Notes: generated from the sequence alone by a model not told the origin. A DNA stretch of 64,000 bases from Gluconobacter cerevisiae (GCF_015244675.1 NZ_JABCQO010000010.1:32832-96831); one strand, 5' to 3'. Positions 21,143 through 30,072 are shown, counted from the stretch's first letter. Numbers and translations are program-made.

Positions 21143-21179
21143 TTACAAAACCGCTGCACTACCACTGTGCTAACCCGGC
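21143..21179 (-). pseudogene. 5' half of host tRNA-Thr(UGU), right prophage junction (attachment site)
   Basis: Read leftward on the minus strand, positions 21179-21143 form tRNA-Thr from base 1 to the last base of the anticodon loop. The parts are acceptor GCCGGGT, TA, D-arm GCAC-AGTGGTA-GTGC, A, anticodon stem GCGGT and loop TTTGTAA. The next bases are GTTTAGC instead of ACCGC, so the 3' half is lost. GTAAGT-TTAGC-ACTTAC (21146-21130) is an inverted repeat spanning the junction, as expected for a core recombination site. The 3' half should lie beyond the left end of the prophage. Confidence 0.75.
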
Positions 21180-21258
21180 ATCGGCAGTGCGGCTTTTTCC
21201 ATGTCCGGGCATGTCAGGTCAAGCGCCAGAGAACGATTCTCTGACCGTGTTTTGGATT

Positions 21259-21441
21259 TTAGCCTGGATTTGAGTGTGGGATGGGCGTGACGAGGTCTAT
21301 GGGGGGCGGCAGATGCTGCGAGTTTTTCGTAAAGCCATAGCCATCGGACGAAAGACCCTGATGCGTGGCCGTATGGGAGCAGCCTGCCAGCGTCAGGCCA
21401 GTTCCTGTCAGGCAGGCGCCAATAAGAAGAATACGGATCAT
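21259..21441 (-). CDS. Small lipoprotein (60 aa)
   Basis: The sequence MIRILLIGACLTGTGLTLAG leads into a lipobox LAGC, so the mature protein is lipid-anchored after Cys 21. The remaining 39 residues are Ser/Pro/His-rich with no domain. Its ATG overlaps the mrp stop by 4 nt (ATGA), so it is the last gene of that unit. It is the first chromosomal gene to the right of the prophage. Confidence 0.6.
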   Translation of the reverse strand: MIRILLIGACLTGTGLTLAGCSHTATHQGLSSDGYGFTKNSQHLPPPIDLVTPIPHSNPG

Positions 21442-22637
21442 GACGGCTCTTTCGTGCTGTATTGAGAAGACAGGGACCGGGCAACAGCCTGTGCAAATCT
21501 TGTATAAGCCTGAGCTGCTTCGCTGTCCGGCGCGGACAGGATGATCGGGGTGCCCTCATCACCACTCGCGCGGATATCGGCGAGCAGCGGGATTTCCGCG
21601 AGAAACGGAACGCCCATTTTTTCGGCTTCGGCTTTTGCGCCACCGTGGCCGAACAGTTCCGTGCGGTGGTTGCAGTTTGGGCAACAGAAATAGGACATGT
21701 TTTCAACGACGCCGAGGATCGGAGTTTCCATCCGCTCGAACATGGCCACGCCGCGCCTTGCATCCAGCAGCGCAATATCCTGTGGTGTGGAGACGATGAC
21801 CGCGCCGCCTGTCGCAAGTTTGGGTCCGAGCTTCTGGGCCAGCGTCAGCTGCGCATCCCCGGTGCCGGGGGGCATGTCGATCACGAGAACGTCGAGTTCG
21901 CCCCATTCGACTTCACCCAAAAACTGCGTCAGTGCGCCCATGACCATTGGGCCACGCCAGATCATGGCCTGATTTTCGTCCACCAGATAGCCGATGGACA
22001 TGCTCTTCAAGCCCCAGGCTTCGATCGGAAGGATCGTGCCGTCCACGACGTCCGGACGTGCGTTGCGTCCCAGCATCCGGGGGAGGGAGGGGCCATAGAT
22101 ATCCGCGTCCAGAAGCCCGGTTTTCAGGCCTTCCCGTGCAAGACCGACCGCAAGATTGACGGCTGTGGTGGATTTGCCGACGCCTCCTTTGCCCGATGCG
22201 ACCGCAATAACGGCCTTTACACCCGGCAGCAGCGTCTCGGGAGCATGTCGGCTCGCAGCGTTGCGCCGTTTGTCGCCCAGATTGAAGGGACGGTGCCCAC
22301 CGCCGGACGCAGGCGCATTGGCGGCAGCTGGTGTTGCAGGGCGATGAGACGTGAAGGACAGGGTAGCGCCCGTAATGCCCGGCAGGCTCGCGATTGCGGC
22401 TTCGACACGGGGCCGGAGCGGTTCCACGCGCGAAGCATTGTCCCGCGACGTGGCTAGCGAGACATGGGCATGGCCGTTGCGCACCGAGACGCTTTCGAGG
22501 GCCGCAAAAGACAGGACGTTCGAGCCCTGACTGTCCTGCTCGGATTTCAGGATATCGGTGATGCGGGTTTCGGTGTTGGGAACATCCGTCTCGGGGGAGG
22601 CGGGCGGCATGTCGTTGGGGGGCGTGGTGTCAGTCAT
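21438..22637 (-). CDS. mrp: Mrp/ApbC family iron-sulfur cluster carrier ATPase
   Basis: The protein has 399 residues. An N-terminal MIP18/DUF59-like domain (residues of about 25-95) is followed by a low-complexity linker and a P-loop ATPase domain. That domain has the deviant Walker A SGKGGVGKST (149-157), a DADIYGPS segment, VIDMPPGTGD (Walker B region) and the cluster-binding CPNC motif near residue 333. The family binds and transfers 4Fe-4S clusters in the cytosol. The length and the fused DUF59 domain are normal for alphaproteobacteria. The small lipoprotein gene overlaps its end. Confidence 0.9.
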   Translation of the reverse strand: MTDTTPPNDMPPASPETDVPNTETRITDILKSEQDSQGSNVLSFAALESVSVRNGHAHVSLATSRDNASRVEPLRPRVEAAIASLPGITGATLSFTSHRPATPAAANAPASGGGHRPFNLGDKRRNAASRHAPETLLPGVKAVIAVASGKGGVGKSTTAVNLAVGLAREGLKTGLLDADIYGPSLPRMLGRNARPDVVDGTILPIEAWGLKSMSIGYLVDENQAMIWRGPMVMGALTQFLGEVEWGELDVLVIDMPPGTGDAQLTLAQKLGPKLATGGAVIVSTPQDIALLDARRGVAMFERMETPILGVVENMSYFCCPNCNHRTELFGHGGAKAEAEKMGVPFLAEIPLLADIRASGDEGTPIILSAPDSEAAQAYTRFAQAVARSLSSQYSTKEPS

Positions 22638-22762
22638 GCCGGGCTCTCATCAGGGGAATTATTGTATCGGAAAGGGGCATGAGCCTAACATCAATGGCCT
22701 GAAAACGCATCCTGAATGGCGGGATGGTGACGAAGGGCCATGTTCTGAGCTAGCGTGCGGGT

Positions 22763-24328
22763 ATGAGAAACTCGTCTGTTCGTCTTTCTGTTTCTGCTCT
22801 GGTGCTGTCCCTTTCCGCGGGCTGGGCGCTGAGCGCGGCTTCGGCGCTGGCTCAGGATGCTGCTGCGCCGGTTGCAGGCCAACCGTCTTCAGTACCGACT
22901 CCTGCGCCGCGTTCGGTGCCGTCGAGCTTTGCGGATCTGGCAAACAGTCTCCTGCCGTCGGTCGTGAACGTCTCGACCTCCGCCGTGCTCAAGCCTGCGA
23001 AGACAGATGATAAGGGGCCAGATTCCAGCGATCCTGACGGCCCGCAGGTGCCCCCGTTCCAGCAGGGCTCACCGCTGGAAAAATTCTTCCATGACTATCT
23101 GAAGCACAAACCGGCCCCGAACCATCCGCCCCGCCGTCAGCAGGCGTTGGGTTCGGGCTTCATCATTGATGCGTCCGGAATCATCGTGACGAACAACCAC
23201 GTCGTTGAAGGGGCGGATCAGGTCAGCGTTACGCTTCAGGACGGCACCGAAATGCCGGCGCGGATCGTGGGTCGGGACAGTCAGGTCGATCTGGCCGTGC
23301 TGGAAGTTAAGCCCAAGCGCCCGCTTCCGACCGTCCCGCTGGGCCGGAGCGACAAAGCGCGGATCGGGGACTGGGTTCTGGCGATCGGCAACCCGTTCGG
23401 GCTGAACGGGACCGTGACGGCAGGCATCATTTCCTCGCGTGGTCGAAATGTCGAACACGGTCTGTATGACGATTACATCCAGACTGATGCCGCCATCAAT
23501 CGCGGCAATTCCGGTGGTCCGTTGTTCAATCTGTCCGGTGAAGTCATTGGCATCAATACGCTGATCTATGGCGGCTCGGGGGGGGATTCCATCGGCATCG
23601 GCTTTGCCATTCCGGCGGATGATGCGCGGGGGATCATCGACCAACTTCGGCGAACCGGGCATGTCTCGCGCGGCTGGATGGGGCTGAAGTTCCAGGATGT
23701 GACGAATGACATCGCCGAGACGCTCGATTTCCGCAAACCGGACGGTTCCAACGGCAAGGGAACCCTGATTTCGGAAATCGACCCGAAAGGCCCGGCTGCA
23801 AAAGCGGGCCTTGAGGTTGGCGATATCATTACCCGCGTCAACGATCAGGACGTGAGCGGCCAGACCATGCCGCGTATCATCGCGTCCATTCTGCCGGGGA
23901 CGCAGGCGCAGTTGACGGTTTGGCACAAGGGGGCGCTTAAGACGCTGCCAATCACGCTGGCGCAGTCCCCCACGCCGCCGGATATGCCACCGTCCGACAC
24001 GCACCAGCCAGAACATCGTCATGCGGCTCTGGGAGAACTCGGAGTGACTGTCAGTTCGATTGATGCGGATGCGCGCACGCAATATGCACTCTCCGATGAT
24101 CAGCGCGGGGTTCTGGTCTCGCGTGTCGAAGCCGGAAGTCCCGCAGCATCGCGCGGGATTGCTGAGGGAAATGTGATCACGCAGGTGGGCCAGGACCAGA
24201 TCAACACGCCGGACGATTTCGCCAAAGCCGTGCGGGGCCTGCACGAGCGCAAGAAGACGGAAGCCCTGTTGCTGGTGCAGGATGACGACGGGCTGCGCTG
24301 GGTGCCGGTGCCCTTTCTGGGGAATTGA
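22763..24328 (+). CDS. DegP/HtrA-type periplasmic serine protease (521 aa)
   Basis: A signal peptide (SALVLSLSAGWALSAASALA) is followed by a proline-rich linker, a trypsin-like domain with H146 (TNNHVVEG), D176 (DLAVLEV) and S250 (RGNSGGPL), and two PDZ domains (about 290-385 and 420-510). The length is typical for Do-type proteases. It degrades or refolds damaged envelope proteins. It is divergent from mrp with a 125-bp gap that should hold both promoters. The nearest named relatives would be DegP/MucD; I do not choose between them. Confidence 0.9.
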   Translation: MRNSSVRLSVSALVLSLSAGWALSAASALAQDAAAPVAGQPSSVPTPAPRSVPSSFADLANSLLPSVVNVSTSAVLKPAKTDDKGPDSSDPDGPQVPPFQQGSPLEKFFHDYLKHKPAPNHPPRRQQALGSGFIIDASGIIVTNNHVVEGADQVSVTLQDGTEMPARIVGRDSQVDLAVLEVKPKRPLPTVPLGRSDKARIGDWVLAIGNPFGLNGTVTAGIISSRGRNVEHGLYDDYIQTDAAINRGNSGGPLFNLSGEVIGINTLIYGGSGGDSIGIGFAIPADDARGIIDQLRRTGHVSRGWMGLKFQDVTNDIAETLDFRKPDGSNGKGTLISEIDPKGPAAKAGLEVGDIITRVNDQDVSGQTMPRIIASILPGTQAQLTVWHKGALKTLPITLAQSPTPPDMPPSDTHQPEHRHAALGELGVTVSSIDADARTQYALSDDQRGVLVSRVEAGSPAASRGIAEGNVITQVGQDQINTPDDFAKAVRGLHERKKTEALLLVQDDDGLRWVPVPFLGN

Positions 24329-24356
24329 GGATTTTCACCCACGTTGAAGCTCGGTC

Positions 24357-25424
24357 ATGAGCGTTCTGATACGTCTGAGCCAGGTCTGGCTACCAGCACC
24401 GTCCCACAACAGTAGCTGGCGCGAGGTGATGCGCCCCGCAACCCGCCAGACTATCCGGGTTCTGGTGTCGGTGGTTGTGGCGTGGATCGTCGGATCGCTC
24501 ATGCATCTGCAGGAAACGATCTGGGCCCTGGTCACGGCCCTGATCGTGACCCAGTCCAGCATCAGCCAGACCATGACGACGGCCCGCGACCAGATCAGCG
24601 GAACGGTGATCGGTGCCTTGGCAGGCGGTTGTGCGGTCGTGCTGGAAATCACGACGGGTCTGCGCTGGATTCCGTTCTGGATCATGCTGACACCCCTGGT
24701 GTTCCTGACGGCCATTCAGCCGACGCTGCGTTTCGCCTGTATCACGCTGATCATTGTGTATCTGTTTCCCAGTCAGGGTAGTCCATTCCTGCCGTTAATC
24801 ACGCGGCTTCTGGCCATCGTGGTTGGTGTCACGGTGTCGATCGTGGTGTCGTTCCTCATTCTGCACAGTAGCGCGCGCAAACACGCGTTTCAGACGGCTG
24901 GACGTCTGCTGCGGCGCATGGATCAGCTTCTCAAAAGCGCGCTTGACCAGAATACGGGATGGACGGCGATCGAGCGTCAAAATGACGATTGTGTTGCTCT
25001 GCTGGCGGAACTTGAGGATGCGGTCACTGAAGCGCGGCGTGAGCGGCTGAAGGAACTGGAGAAGCGCGATCCGGTTCTTGCGGCCCTGCCAAGACTGATG
25101 CGGCGCCTGCTGAACGATACGATGCTGGTTGCACGCGCCATCGCGACGGGGCGCGCGGCGGGGAATACCGGCCTCATGCCGCTCTATAAAGGGCTGAGCC
25201 ATGCGTTGCGGGCGCTGGCGCATGGCTGTGAAGAACAGCTTTTAGCGAAAAACAGCCGTCATCCACGGCAGGCGCAGGACGAAGAAATTCTTCATCTCCT
25301 GCCACGTCTGGAAGAACAGACGCGGCCGGAAATGCGTTTTGTGATGTCCCTTTTTCGTGAAGATCTGGAAAGGGCTGTCGGGGTGGTTATGCGCGAAGAT
25401 GTGAGCGGCATGGAAGGGCTCTGA
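24357..25424 (+). CDS. FUSC-family inner membrane protein (aromatic acid exporter type)
   Basis: The protein has 355 residues. After a short N-terminus, about five membrane helices follow (IRVLVSVVVAWIVGSLMHL, then ISGTVIGALAGGCAVVLEI, then FWIMLTPLVFLTAI, then FACITLIIVYLF, then LLAIVVGVTVSIVVSFLIL). The TALIVTQSSISQT segment is typical of FUSC proteins. The C-terminal half is cytosolic and helical. Family members export aromatic acids or related compounds. It follows the protease gene by 28 nt and may be co-transcribed. Confidence 0.7.
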   Translation: MSVLIRLSQVWLPAPSHNSSWREVMRPATRQTIRVLVSVVVAWIVGSLMHLQETIWALVTALIVTQSSISQTMTTARDQISGTVIGALAGGCAVVLEITTGLRWIPFWIMLTPLVFLTAIQPTLRFACITLIIVYLFPSQGSPFLPLITRLLAIVVGVTVSIVVSFLILHSSARKHAFQTAGRLLRRMDQLLKSALDQNTGWTAIERQNDDCVALLAELEDAVTEARRERLKELEKRDPVLAALPRLMRRLLNDTMLVARAIATGRAAGNTGLMPLYKGLSHALRALAHGCEEQLLAKNSRHPRQAQDEEILHLLPRLEEQTRPEMRFVMSLFREDLERAVGVVMREDVSGMEGL

Positions 25425-25571
25425 CGTCTTTTTCCAAGGGTCTCCGTCAGGGACGGGGCCGAGGGCTATTGAAACCGTTATTCGGCTTTTGCGTTGTTCG
25501 GGGGCTATGATGGCACATGCCCGGCCTTATCGGTCCCCGTCAGAGACCGGCCCGAAACCACGGAGAAGTCC

Positions 25572-27029
25572 ATGATTACGCGCGAAACCCTCAAATCTCT
25601 TCCCGCCAGTGTCCAGGCGCCCCCTTACGACATCGACGGCGTGAAACCGGGGATCGTGCATTTCGGTGTTGGTAACTTTTTCCGGGCGCATGAGGCGTTC
25701 TATGTGGAACAGATTCTCGAACATGCGCCTGACTGGGCGATCATTGGCGTTGGTCTGACGGGTAGTGACCGGTCGAAGAAAAAGGCCGAGGAATTCAAAA
25801 AACAGGACTGCCTGTATTCCCTGACCGAGACGGCGCCTTCCGGTAAAAGCACGGTGCGCGTCATAGGTGCCCTGCGCGATTATCTGCTGGCCCCGGCTGA
25901 TCCGGAGGCCGTGCTGAAGCATCTTACTGATCCAGCGATCCGCATCGTTTCCATGACGATCACGGAAGGCGGCTACAACATTAACGAGACGACTGGCGCG
26001 TTCGATCTGGAAAATGCGGCTGTGAAGGCCGATCTTCAGAACCCGGAAAAGCCGTCCACGGTCTTTGGTTATGTTGTCGAAGCCCTGCGCCGTCGCCGGG
26101 ATGCCGGGCACAAGGCGTTTACGGTCATGTCCTGCGACAATCTGCGCCACAACGGTAATGTCGCTCGCAAGGCTTTCCTCGGCTATGCGAAAGCGCGAGA
26201 TCCGGAACTGGCGAAGTGGATCGAGGAGAACGCGACCTTCCCGAATGGAATGGTTGATCGTATCACCCCGACTGTTTCGACTGCCATCGCCAAGAAACTG
26301 AATGCGGCTAGTGGACTGGATGATGATCTGCCGTTGGTGGCTGAGGATTTTCACCAGTGGGTGCTGGAAGATCAGTTTGCAGATGGCCGTCCGCCGCTTG
26401 AAAAAGCTGGCGTGCAGATGGTCAAAGATGTTACGGACTGGGAGCATGTCAAAATCCGGATGCTTAATGCTGGACATGTCACGCTCTGCTTTCCGGGCAT
26501 TCTGGTCGGCTATGAGAATGTGGATGATGCCATTGAAGACAGCGAGCTCCTTGGAAACCTGAAGAATTACCTCAACAAGGATGTTATCCCGACCCTGAAG
26601 GCGCCTTCAGGCATGACACTTGAGGGATATCGGGACAGCGTCATCAGCCGCTTTTCCAACAAGGCGATGTCCGATCAGACGCTCCGGATTGCCAGCGATG
26701 GTTGTTCCAAGGTTCAGGTGTTCTGGACGGAAACCGTGCGCCGGGCGATTGAAGGCAAGCGGGATCTGTCGCGCATTGCGTTCGGAATCGCATCCTATCT
26801 CGAAATGCTGCGTGGGCGGGACGAGAAGGGCGGGACGTATGAATCGTCCGAGCCGACTTATGGCGAAGCTGAATGGAAGCTTGCCAAGGCTGATGATTTC
26901 GAAAGCTCTCTGAAGCTTCCGGCGTTCGATGGGTGGCGCGATCTGGACACGTCCGAACTGGATCAGAAGGTCATCGCGCTGCGGAAGATCATTCGCGAAA
27001 AGGGTGTGAAGGCCGCTATTCCGGCCTGA
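25572..27029 (+). CDS. Mannitol 2-dehydrogenase, long-chain NAD(H)-dependent type
   Basis: The protein has 485 residues. The N-terminal nucleotide-binding fold has GIVHFGVGNFFRAHEAFY; the catalytic domain has a VEDQFADGRPPLE element and KIRMLNAGHVTLCF, where the Lys and Asn/His of the polyol long-chain dehydrogenase active site are found. The enzyme interconverts mannitol and fructose in the cytosol. The sequence start MITRETLKSLPASVQAPPYD is as I remember for Gluconobacter mannitol dehydrogenase. The start is ATG 25572 after GGAGAAG; the longer frame from 25494 lacks support. A strong terminator follows. Confidence 0.9.
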   Translation: MITRETLKSLPASVQAPPYDIDGVKPGIVHFGVGNFFRAHEAFYVEQILEHAPDWAIIGVGLTGSDRSKKKAEEFKKQDCLYSLTETAPSGKSTVRVIGALRDYLLAPADPEAVLKHLTDPAIRIVSMTITEGGYNINETTGAFDLENAAVKADLQNPEKPSTVFGYVVEALRRRRDAGHKAFTVMSCDNLRHNGNVARKAFLGYAKARDPELAKWIEENATFPNGMVDRITPTVSTAIAKKLNAASGLDDDLPLVAEDFHQWVLEDQFADGRPPLEKAGVQMVKDVTDWEHVKIRMLNAGHVTLCFPGILVGYENVDDAIEDSELLGNLKNYLNKDVIPTLKAPSGMTLEGYRDSVISRFSNKAMSDQTLRIASDGCSKVQVFWTETVRRAIEGKRDLSRIAFGIASYLEMLRGRDEKGGTYESSEPTYGEAEWKLAKADDFESSLKLPAFDGWRDLDTSELDQKVIALRKIIREKGVKAAIPA

Positions 27030-27046
27030 AGACGCTTTTCGGTATT

Positions 27047-27082
27047 AAAAAACCGCGCTCCGTAGGGAGCGCGGTTTTTTTT
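27047..27082. terminator. Strong bidirectional terminator after mannitol dehydrogenase
   Basis: AAAAAACCGCGCTCC pairs with GGAGCGCGGTTTTTT (15 bp) around GTAG, with long T-runs on both strands. It also ends the minus-strand DUF3309 gene. Confidence 0.9.
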
Positions 27083-27086
27083 ATGT

Positions 27087-27239
27087 TCAGATCTGTCCTA
27101 GCAGGACGAGGATCACGACAATGACCACGATCAGGCCAAGTCCGCTGGACGGGTAGTAGCCCCACTTTGAACTGTACGGCCATGACGGCAGCGCACCGAT
27201 CAGCAGGAGAATCAGAATTACAAGAAGGATCAGTCCCAT
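27087..27239 (-). CDS. DUF3309 family small membrane protein (50 aa)
   Basis: A 50-codon frame from ATG 27239 to TGA 27087 encodes MGLILLVILILLLIGALPSW, then WGYYPSSGLGLI and a second hydrophobic stretch ending VLLGQI. Two membrane helices around a GYYPS loop are the hallmark of DUF3309 proteins, common in Proteobacteria and often stress-linked. Its function is unknown. It ends at the terminator shared with the mannitol dehydrogenase gene. Confidence 0.75.
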   Translation of the reverse strand: MGLILLVILILLLIGALPSWPYSSKWGYYPSSGLGLIVVIVVILVLLGQI

Positions 27240-27313
27240 GGCATATCTCTCTTGCCGGTTGAGACTGCTTTACGCGCGTTGGTGAACGAAAGTTTCCGGA
27301 ATATTGCGAAAGA

Positions 27314-28144
27314 TCAAAGCTGCCGGTCACGCTTGATGCGGTCCCAGGCGGCGTTGATGCGGGCGACTTTGTCCTGCGCCCGGCGGCGCTCGGCTTCGGA
27401 CATGGGTTTTTGCGCCAGAACGTCCGGATGGTGCTCGCGGATCAAGGTCCGCCAGCGGACGCGCACTTCGGTATCGGTGGCGGTACGGGTAATGCCGAGA
27501 ATGCGATAGGCGTCCGGCTCATTTGAACTGGCAGCACGGCTGTTCCCGTTCTCCGCCCGCTCCCACGCTCCTGCGGGAAGGCCGAAAGCCCGGTGGACGC
27601 GCTGGAGAAAGTCGATTTCCCTAGGGTGCAGCTTGCGGTCCGGCCCGGCATCGGCGCGGGCGATGCGGAACAGGGCCGTCATGAGGTTTTCAAGCGGTGC
27701 CGTGTTGTCGGCATAGGCCGCACCCATCTCGCGGGCATACATCTCGAAGTCGTCCGTCCGGTCCCGCGCGCGGTCGAACAGCATGCCGACTTCCTTGACG
27801 TTATCGGACGGGAACTGGAAGCAGGTTTTGAAAGCGTTGATTTCGTGCCGGTTAACCGGGCCGTCGATCTTGGCGAGTTTCGCACAAAGCGCAACAAGCC
27901 CAATGGCATAGAGTTGATCCCGCTTGCCCAGCGCTGCCGCGATTTTGGCCGCTCCAAAAAAGGCCGCGCTGTTGGGGTCAGGCCGACCATTTGCAGGAAA
28001 ACGCTCGCTCCATCCCCCTGTCGAGGGCTTGAGCAGGGAGCCGCTATCGGCGGCATGACCCAAGGCTGCGCCCATCAGCGCTCCGAAAGGACCACCAACC
28101 GCGAAACCCGCGACACCACCGAACATCTTGCCCCAGATAGCCAT
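27314..28144 (-). CDS. djlA: DjlA-like co-chaperone (TerB domain plus J domain, 276 aa)
   Basis: A glycine-rich hydrophobic N-terminus (GGVAGFAVGGPFGALMGAAL) is likely to be membrane-inserted. A TerB-like helical domain follows (residues of about 65-185), and a C-terminal J domain carries the HPD motif (LIREHHPDVLAQ). This domain order is that of DjlA, which anchors DnaK activity at the inner membrane. The start is ATG 28144. It is divergent from the gene at 28315. Confidence 0.8.
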   Translation of the reverse strand: MAIWGKMFGGVAGFAVGGPFGALMGAALGHAADSGSLLKPSTGGWSERFPANGRPDPNSAAFFGAAKIAAALGKRDQLYAIGLVALCAKLAKIDGPVNRHEINAFKTCFQFPSDNVKEVGMLFDRARDRTDDFEMYAREMGAAYADNTAPLENLMTALFRIARADAGPDRKLHPREIDFLQRVHRAFGLPAGAWERAENGNSRAASSNEPDAYRILGITRTATDTEVRVRWRTLIREHHPDVLAQKPMSEAERRRAQDKVARINAAWDRIKRDRQL

Positions 28145-28314
28145 AGGTTCAGCCTAGCACGCTCGTTCGTGGCGGCAAATGACAGATCGTACAGCCGCAC
28201 TTTACGTGGGCTGAAAGCTTTTGCGTGAGGCGTGCTATGAAAGCGGAATGACGAACCCGACACAGCCTCAGGCTTTATAGTGTCAGGGTTTCAGATCGTT
28301 TAACGGATATTTGC

Positions 28315-28632
28315 ATGACTTCTTCGCTGCCCCCTCGTACTGACGATGAACTGATGGAGCTTCTGATCCGCCGGCTGCCTGAGAAGTTGCAGACCGTGCT
28401 GAACTGGCTGCGGGAGCCGTCGCATAAATGGGTACGAATTCCGGCGGGCGTGCTGTTCATGCTGGGGGGCGTCCTGTCGATCCTGCCGGTTCTCGGATTG
28501 TGGATGCTGCCGGTTGGCGTGATGCTGCTCTCACAGGATATTGCGCTGTTACGCCGTTTGCAGGGCCGCGTCCTGCGTTGGGTCGAACGCAAGCACCCCG
28601 ACTGGCTGGGGCTGCCAGCCGACAACGCCTAG
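28315..28632 (+). CDS. Small membrane protein of unknown function (105 aa)
   Basis: A soluble N-terminus (LMELLIRRLPEKLQTVLNWL) is followed by one or two membrane helices (IPAGVLFMLGGVLSILPVLG, then LWMLPVGVMLL) and a basic C-terminus (RLQGRVLRWVERKHPDWLG). Proteins of this shape with a PVLGLWMLP hairpin are frequent in alphaproteobacteria without known role. It converges with the RHH protein gene, overlapping it by 4 bp. Confidence 0.6.
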   Translation: MTSSLPPRTDDELMELLIRRLPEKLQTVLNWLREPSHKWVRIPAGVLFMLGGVLSILPVLGLWMLPVGVMLLSQDIALLRRLQGRVLRWVERKHPDWLGLPADNA

Positions 28633-28859
28633 CGGGAGGTTTCAATTCGCTTTTGCAGATGAAGAAGTGCGGCAACCCGAAGTGCTGAAGCCAGCGGACG
28701 TTCGGGCGGTCGCGTCGTGTCCAGCGAGGCGACGAGTGAGGCAAAGCTCTGCTGGCGCGTCGTGGCGATCATGTCCAGAACCGTCCAGAATTCGGGTTCG
28801 AGTGCCACGGACGTCCGATGACCGGACAGGGACAGGCTGCGTTTGACGAGATCGCTCAT
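28629..28859 (-). CDS. Ribbon-helix-helix domain protein (76 aa)
   Basis: The protein has KRSLSLSGHRTSVALEPEFW followed by helices (TVLDMIATTRQQSFASLVAS). That matches the RHH_4 family, whose strand reads HRTSV.LE..FW. It is probably a small DNA-binding protein acting as a dimer; the target is unknown. ATG 28859 overlaps the queG stop by 4 nt, so the two are coupled. Confidence 0.7.
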   Translation of the reverse strand: MSDLVKRSLSLSGHRTSVALEPEFWTVLDMIATTRQQSFASLVASLDTTRPPERPLASALRVAALLHLQKRIETSR

Positions 28860-29914
28860 GCCGGATGGTCCTCAAGCTGTTTGATGGCCCAGTCTGCCGT
28901 TTCGGCAATATCCGGGTCCGGATCTGTCAGTAAGTCGCGCGCGGAGGGGACGAGCGACGGATCGGCGGAGTTGCCAATGGCGATCAGCACATTGCGTACA
29001 AATCTGTTGCGCCCGATCCGCTTGATGGGTGAGCCGGAAAAGAATGTCCGGAAGGTCGCATCATCCAGCCGAACCAGTTCGTCGAGCTTCGGGGCGATAA
29101 GTTCGGGACGGGCCTGAAGTTTGATATGTCGCGCGCTCTCTGCAAAGCGGTTCCACGGGCAGACGGACAGGCAGTCGTCGCATCCATAGATGTGATTACC
29201 AATTTTTGGGCGCAGTTCGTGGGGGATCGGGCCTTTATGCTCGATCGTCAGATACGAGATGCAGCGGCGCGCATCCATCCGGTAGGGGGCCGTAAACGCA
29301 TCGGTCGGGCAGGCGGTCAGGCAGCGCGTGCAGGAACCGCAGCTTCCGCCTTTGGGAGCGGAAGGCGCGAGTTCCAGCGTGGTGTAGATCTCGCCCAGAA
29401 GCAGCCAGGAGCCATGCTCCCGCGAGACGAGACAGGTGTGTTTTCCCGTCCAGCCGAGCTGCGCCTTTTCCGCCAGTGCGCGCTCTGAAACCGGTGCTGT
29501 ATCAACGAACACTTTTACCTGCGTCTCCGGTCCACCCAGCTTCACGACATACTGCGCCAGATGTTTGAGCATGCCCTTGATGACGTCATGATAATCCCGG
29601 TTGCGAGCATAGACTGAGATGTTGCCGCATTCTGGATCGGTCGTCGGGCCTTCCGCCGGGGCATAGGACAGGCCCAGCGAAATTACGCTCCGCACTTCGG
29701 GCCACAGCGCCTGAGGATGGGCGCGTTCTTCGATGCGCGTCTCCATCCACTCCATCGTCCCGTGATGGCCTTGTGCGACGAATTCCCGCAGACCCTGCGC
29801 GACTTCCGGTCCGAGTTCGGCCTTGCAGAACCCGACCGCATCAAAACCCAGATGACGCGCATGGTCCGCAATCCGGGTTTCAAGCCCTGTGTCGGGTGTC
29901 GGAAAATCAGGCAT
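28856..29914 (-). CDS. queG: Epoxyqueuosine reductase
   Basis: The protein has 352 residues. An N-terminal cobalamin-binding reductive-dehalogenase-like domain has FDTAPVSERALAEKAQLGW and GKHTCLVS. Two 4Fe-4S motifs follow (CGSCTRCLTACPTDAF and CDDCLSVCPWNRFA), and a C-terminal HEAT-like region closes the protein. It performs the last step of queuosine synthesis, reducing epoxyqueuosine in tRNA. The earlier enzymes Tgt and QueA are encoded at 34463-36681. The small RHH gene overlaps its end. Confidence 0.95.
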   Translation of the reverse strand: MPDFPTPDTGLETRIADHARHLGFDAVGFCKAELGPEVAQGLREFVAQGHHGTMEWMETRIEERAHPQALWPEVRSVISLGLSYAPAEGPTTDPECGNISVYARNRDYHDVIKGMLKHLAQYVVKLGGPETQVKVFVDTAPVSERALAEKAQLGWTGKHTCLVSREHGSWLLLGEIYTTLELAPSAPKGGSCGSCTRCLTACPTDAFTAPYRMDARRCISYLTIEHKGPIPHELRPKIGNHIYGCDDCLSVCPWNRFAESARHIKLQARPELIAPKLDELVRLDDATFRTFFSGSPIKRIGRNRFVRNVLIAIGNSADPSLVPSARDLLTDPDPDIAETADWAIKQLEDHPA

Positions 29915-30072
29915 GAAAAGAGATTGGTCTCACCGGTGAACGGACATCTATTATGTCATCGGGTATGCAAATGGACCAGCTTTTCCACCGTTCTGGAGGC
30001 CCGTTTCAGACAGGGTTTGTCACGATTTGAAAATGGCTTGCCACGTCGGGGGCGGAGCGGCATCGTTGGGCC

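Noticed and set aside
23069..24244. Minus-strand frame of 391 codons inside the protease gene
   Set aside because: Antisense shadow of the DegP-type gene, whose motifs are complete on the plus strand.
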